Below, piece after piece: positions 62,076 to 64,000 of a stretch of 64,000 bases of DNA. Under the pieces are notes generated by a model, which saw only the letters and a program-made list of their open reading frames with translations, was not told where the DNA came from and searched no databases. Positions within the stretch are counted from its first letter, which is position 1. The number at the start of each line of letters is the position of its first letter. Origin of the DNA: Chryseobacterium sp. (GTDB lineage Bacteria; Bacteroidota; Bacteroidia; Flavobacteriales; Weeksellaceae); NCBI RefSeq assembly GCF_008014695.1, contig NZ_VOXE01000002.1:663147-727146 (forward strand), in the 5' to 3' direction. Position numbers and translations under genes: made by a program.

Positions 62076-62108
62076 GCTCATTGCGAGGAGGCGGTACGCC
62101 GCCGTCTG
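62076..62108. repeat. REP-like palindromic repeat, copy 6
   Basis: CTCATTGCGAGGAGGCGG, TACGCCGCC: the left arm fits the consensus exactly, while the right arm is changed (GCCGCCGTCTG instead of GCCGACGAAGC). Confidence 0.6.
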
Positions 62109-62383
62109 CCTTGTGAAACGTCATAATTCTGCAATGCATTGATTCAATCGTTATTCACGCATTTCCACTGATAATAGGGAAGCGGAAGTTTGTACAGATG
62201 CAGACAGTTGATCCACACATGCTCACATTTTCTTGGTTGATGGGTGCTGCAGAAGAAAAGTTAGGTACTGCCGAAAACCTTCCCAAATTTATTCTTCCTT
62301 TTCCCAAAAAATTGTAAAACAATTCAGCTCACAGCGAGCTCACAAGGCGTCCAGAAGTGTCAACCTAAACTGATAAGAAACAG

Positions 62384-62432
62384 TAAAGCAGAAACACGTC
62401 AGGTCTATCTTCTATGTTTCCGCTCTGCTTTA
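62384..62432. repeat. Inverted repeat/hairpin downstream of the DsrE-like gene
   Basis: TAAAGCAGA (62384-62392) pairs with TCTGCTTTA (62424-62432), with a further inner AAACA/TGTTT pairing. GCCCTAATATTGGGGC follows at once as a second small hairpin. It may end the minus-strand redox operon, whose last stop is at 62513, but T tracts are poor. Confidence 0.5.
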
Positions 62433-62512
62433 GCCCTAATATTGGGGCTTATTATTTGGTGAAAGCTGTTTCCATTACCAGGAAGAGTTCTGTCATCCGG
62501 TCGCTTAAATCA

Positions 62513-62965
62513 TTAAGGCTTTACGACCGCCCATCCTTCATACTGCCGCAAAATGATTTCTCCACTTCCACTTGGGGTGTAACGTACGAAATCATACAGG
62601 TCCGCTTTCGGGATGTTTTTTTCCTTCAAAGTATTCTCGCACTGTACAAAAATAACGCCCCATTCTGTCAGGGGAATCAGCAGTTTGTCGTATCCGTTCT
62701 TTTTTCTGTACAGTTCAACTCCGGGACCGAAAACCAGCAGTTCCACATACAGTTTCCCTTTCAGGCGGGGGTCATCCATTGCATTACTGATGTTCCTGAT
62801 GACTCCCTTTATTTTGGTTTCGTCGCTCTCATTCAGTACATATAAAGCTTTGTATTCGGTTAATCCCGCTTTCGCCGGCTCAAAAAGGTGATTTTTATTC
62901 TGAGCAGCCATTTGCAGGCCGGCTAACGTAAGAATGAAGAACAGTATTTTAATTAGATTCAGCAT
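62513..62965 (-). CDS. DsrE-like family exported protein
   Basis: 150 residues: signal peptide (MLNLIKILFFILTLAGLQMAAQ), then a DsrE/F-like alpha/beta fold (YKALYVLNESDETKIKGVI, KLYVELLVFGPGVELY, WGVIFVQCENTLKEKNIPKA). The single Cys in FVQCENTL is where sulphur-carrying DsrE proteins keep their active cysteine. It probably handles sulphur or thiols in the periplasm. Its start is 3 bases after the stop of the thioredoxin-like gene, so they share an operon. Confidence 0.75.
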   Translation of the reverse strand: MLNLIKILFFILTLAGLQMAAQNKNHLFEPAKAGLTEYKALYVLNESDETKIKGVIRNISNAMDDPRLKGKLYVELLVFGPGVELYRKKNGYDKLLIPLTEWGVIFVQCENTLKEKNIPKADLYDFVRYTPSGSGEIILRQYEGWAVVKP

Positions 62966-62967
62966 GA

Positions 62968-63564
62968 TTATTCTTTTAAAAGTGCATTTATTTCTTCGTA
63001 GAATGAAGCCTTGCTGTAATCAGCCATTCCCGCATGATGCATTCGTACGGCGCCGGTCTTATCCAGCACCACTGTAGTGGGTAGTGATCCGCTGAAGTAT
63101 ACTTCCGGGAGATTGCCTTCCGGAACCAAAAGCGGCAGTGTGTATTTTTCCTTTTGAAGATAGGCTTTGCCTAAAGCCACCTCATCATCCAAATTCACGG
63201 TTAAAAATACAACATCAGGGTTGAACCGGTATTGATCATAAAATTTTTGGATCGACGGAAATTCCGCACGGCATGGCGGACACCAGGATGCCCAGAAATT
63301 GATGAATACCACTTTCCCCTTCAGGTCTGAAGTGCTGATTATTTTACCGGTTTCGTCCCGAACACTCATGGTTTCCGTAGCTGCAGGGATTTCTGCGGCC
63401 GGATTTTCTTTTTTATCTTTCATCTCGCCATTCATGATCCCTGTTGAGATCATTTGCCGCATCAGCCACGATTTCGCATCCGGGCTTACAAGTAAAACGA
63501 TAAACACCCCTGCAAACAGTGCGGTGCTCCAGTTTTTTTTAAGCCATACTTTTATTTTTTCCAT
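62968..63564 (-). CDS. TlpA-like membrane-anchored thioredoxin (1)
   Basis: 198 residues. N-terminal signal anchor (STALFAGVFIVLLVSP), a linker, then a TlpA/ResA-type thioredoxin domain with the active site NFWASWCPPCRAEFP and cis-Pro region SLPTTVVLDKTG. It faces the periplasm and should reduce or transfer disulphides, for example in cytochrome c maturation or reduction of secreted proteins. It is preceded by a second thioredoxin gene (15 bases) and followed by the DsrE-like gene. Confidence 0.87.
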   Translation of the reverse strand: MEKIKVWLKKNWSTALFAGVFIVLLVSPDAKSWLMRQMISTGIMNGEMKDKKENPAAEIPAATETMSVRDETGKIISTSDLKGKVVFINFWASWCPPCRAEFPSIQKFYDQYRFNPDVVFLTVNLDDEVALGKAYLQKEKYTLPLLVPEGNLPEVYFSGSLPTTVVLDKTGAVRMHHAGMADYSKASFYEEINALLKE

Positions 63565-63579
63565 TTTTTTGTTTTTTAA

Positions 63580-64000
63580 TTAATTTTTAGTCAGTTCGTT
63601 TAATACTTTGTAGATTTCGGGGTTGGCGAAATTCCTGGCGCCCTGAATATTGGCTTCCAAATCCCCGTTTTTATTGAAAATAAGGGTAGTGGGGATTGCG
63701 CCCTGAAAAAGGTCAGACGGAATTGTGCCGCCTGAGAGATACACGGGCAGATCCAGCTTTCTGTCTGCCATAAATTTTTTCGATTTACCAAGGTCGGCTT
63801 CCACATTGAGGAGGATGAAAACAATCTTGTCATTTCCTTTAAATTGATTTTTCAGTACAGCAATCGTGGGCATTTCCTCAACACAGGGTCTGCACCAGGT
63901 CGCCCAGAAATTGATGAAGACCACCTTTCCTTTCATTTCAGACAAAGAAATGTTCCTGCCATTCTCATCTACAAAAGTAAGATCGCTCTTCTTTCTGTCT
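63580..64000 (-). CDS. TlpA-like thioredoxin (2), 5' end outside window
   Basis: Partial gene. The frame is open to the window edge (residues FVDENGRNISLSEM before the internal ATG at 63945), so the start and any signal sequence are not seen. The thioredoxin domain has active site NFWATWCRPCVEEMP and AIPTTLIFNKNGD. It is the upstream member of a redox operon with the next thioredoxin and DsrE-like genes. Two different CxxC dipeptides (RP here, PP in the next) suggest different redox potentials or partners. Confidence 0.85.
   Translation of the reverse strand, partial: DRKKSDLTFVDENGRNISLSEMKGKVVFINFWATWCRPCVEEMPTIAVLKNQFKGNDKIVFILLNVEADLGKSKKFMADRKLDLPVYLSGGTIPSDLFQGAIPTTLIFNKNGDLEANIQGARNFANPEIYKVLNELTKN

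Larger units (their letters stand above)
62031..62512. other. Intergenic region with a REP-like repeat and a hairpin
   Basis: About 480 bases with no gene. It holds REP-like copy 6 (62076-62108) and the long hairpin at 62384-62432, both listed separately. Confidence 0.5.

Overview
The window comes from a member of the Bacteroidota, most likely a flavobacterium of the Chryseobacterium/Kaistella type (Weeksellaceae). The evidence is type IX secretion (T9SS) C-terminal sorting domains, a SusC/SusD pair, DUF6443 Rhs-like proteins, DUF6520 and RteC proteins, -7 boxes of the TAnnTTTG type, and no clear Shine-Dalgarno sequences. Core genes are moderately GC-rich, and the susCD-peptidase operon is clearly GC-richer still. 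Several inserted blocks are strongly AT-rich.

Layout. 1-4.7 kb is housekeeping: the end of exodeoxyribonuclease III, an M24 aminopeptidase P, an M19 dipeptidase and a membrane-anchored alpha/beta hydrolase. 4.9-6.9 kb is an AT-rich two-gene operon (TIR-like protein plus PD-(D/E)XK nuclease-like protein) that looks like an antiphage unit. mnmE follows, preceded by a probable structured RNA. Downstream of mnmE (8.6-11.04 kb) lies an AT-rich block. It has three same-strand gene cassettes, each followed by an attC-like inverted repeat, the last one truncated. A second copy of the mnmE 3' end sits at 11021-11038, so the block looks like a mobile-island remnant lodged in the mnmE tail with integron-type cassettes and no integrase.

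11-34 kb is mostly cell-envelope and secreted functions. It holds a DoxX-like protein (with a decayed duplicate of its 3' end), a T9SS protein, a polytopic membrane protein, a 12-kb Rhs/YD-repeat locus ending in an unrecognised C-terminal tip overlapped by a lipoprotein gene (candidate effector/immunity pair), a secreted phospholipase D-like protein, a beta-helix protein and xseAB.

34.5-49 kb is an AT-rich defence island. It contains a HEPN-like protein, a type IIG restriction-modification protein whose specificity domain lies in an apparently invertible segment next to a serine recombinase, a zeta-toxin-like kinase divergent from an AAA ATPase/subtilase pair resembling IetAS, a RES-domain protein, an Xre regulator with a perfect 26-bp palindrome upstream, and a rod-shaped structured RNA candidate.

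49.6-64 kb returns to core-like content: a SusC/SusD/S9-peptidase operon, a DUF6520/MauE-like/small-protein group beside an AraC-type TPR regulator and an RteC-domain protein, and a thiol-redox operon (two TlpA-like thioredoxins plus a DsrE-like protein) cut by the window end. A REP-like palindromic repeat recurs in at least six intergenic places. No tRNA, rRNA, CRISPR array or transposase was seen.
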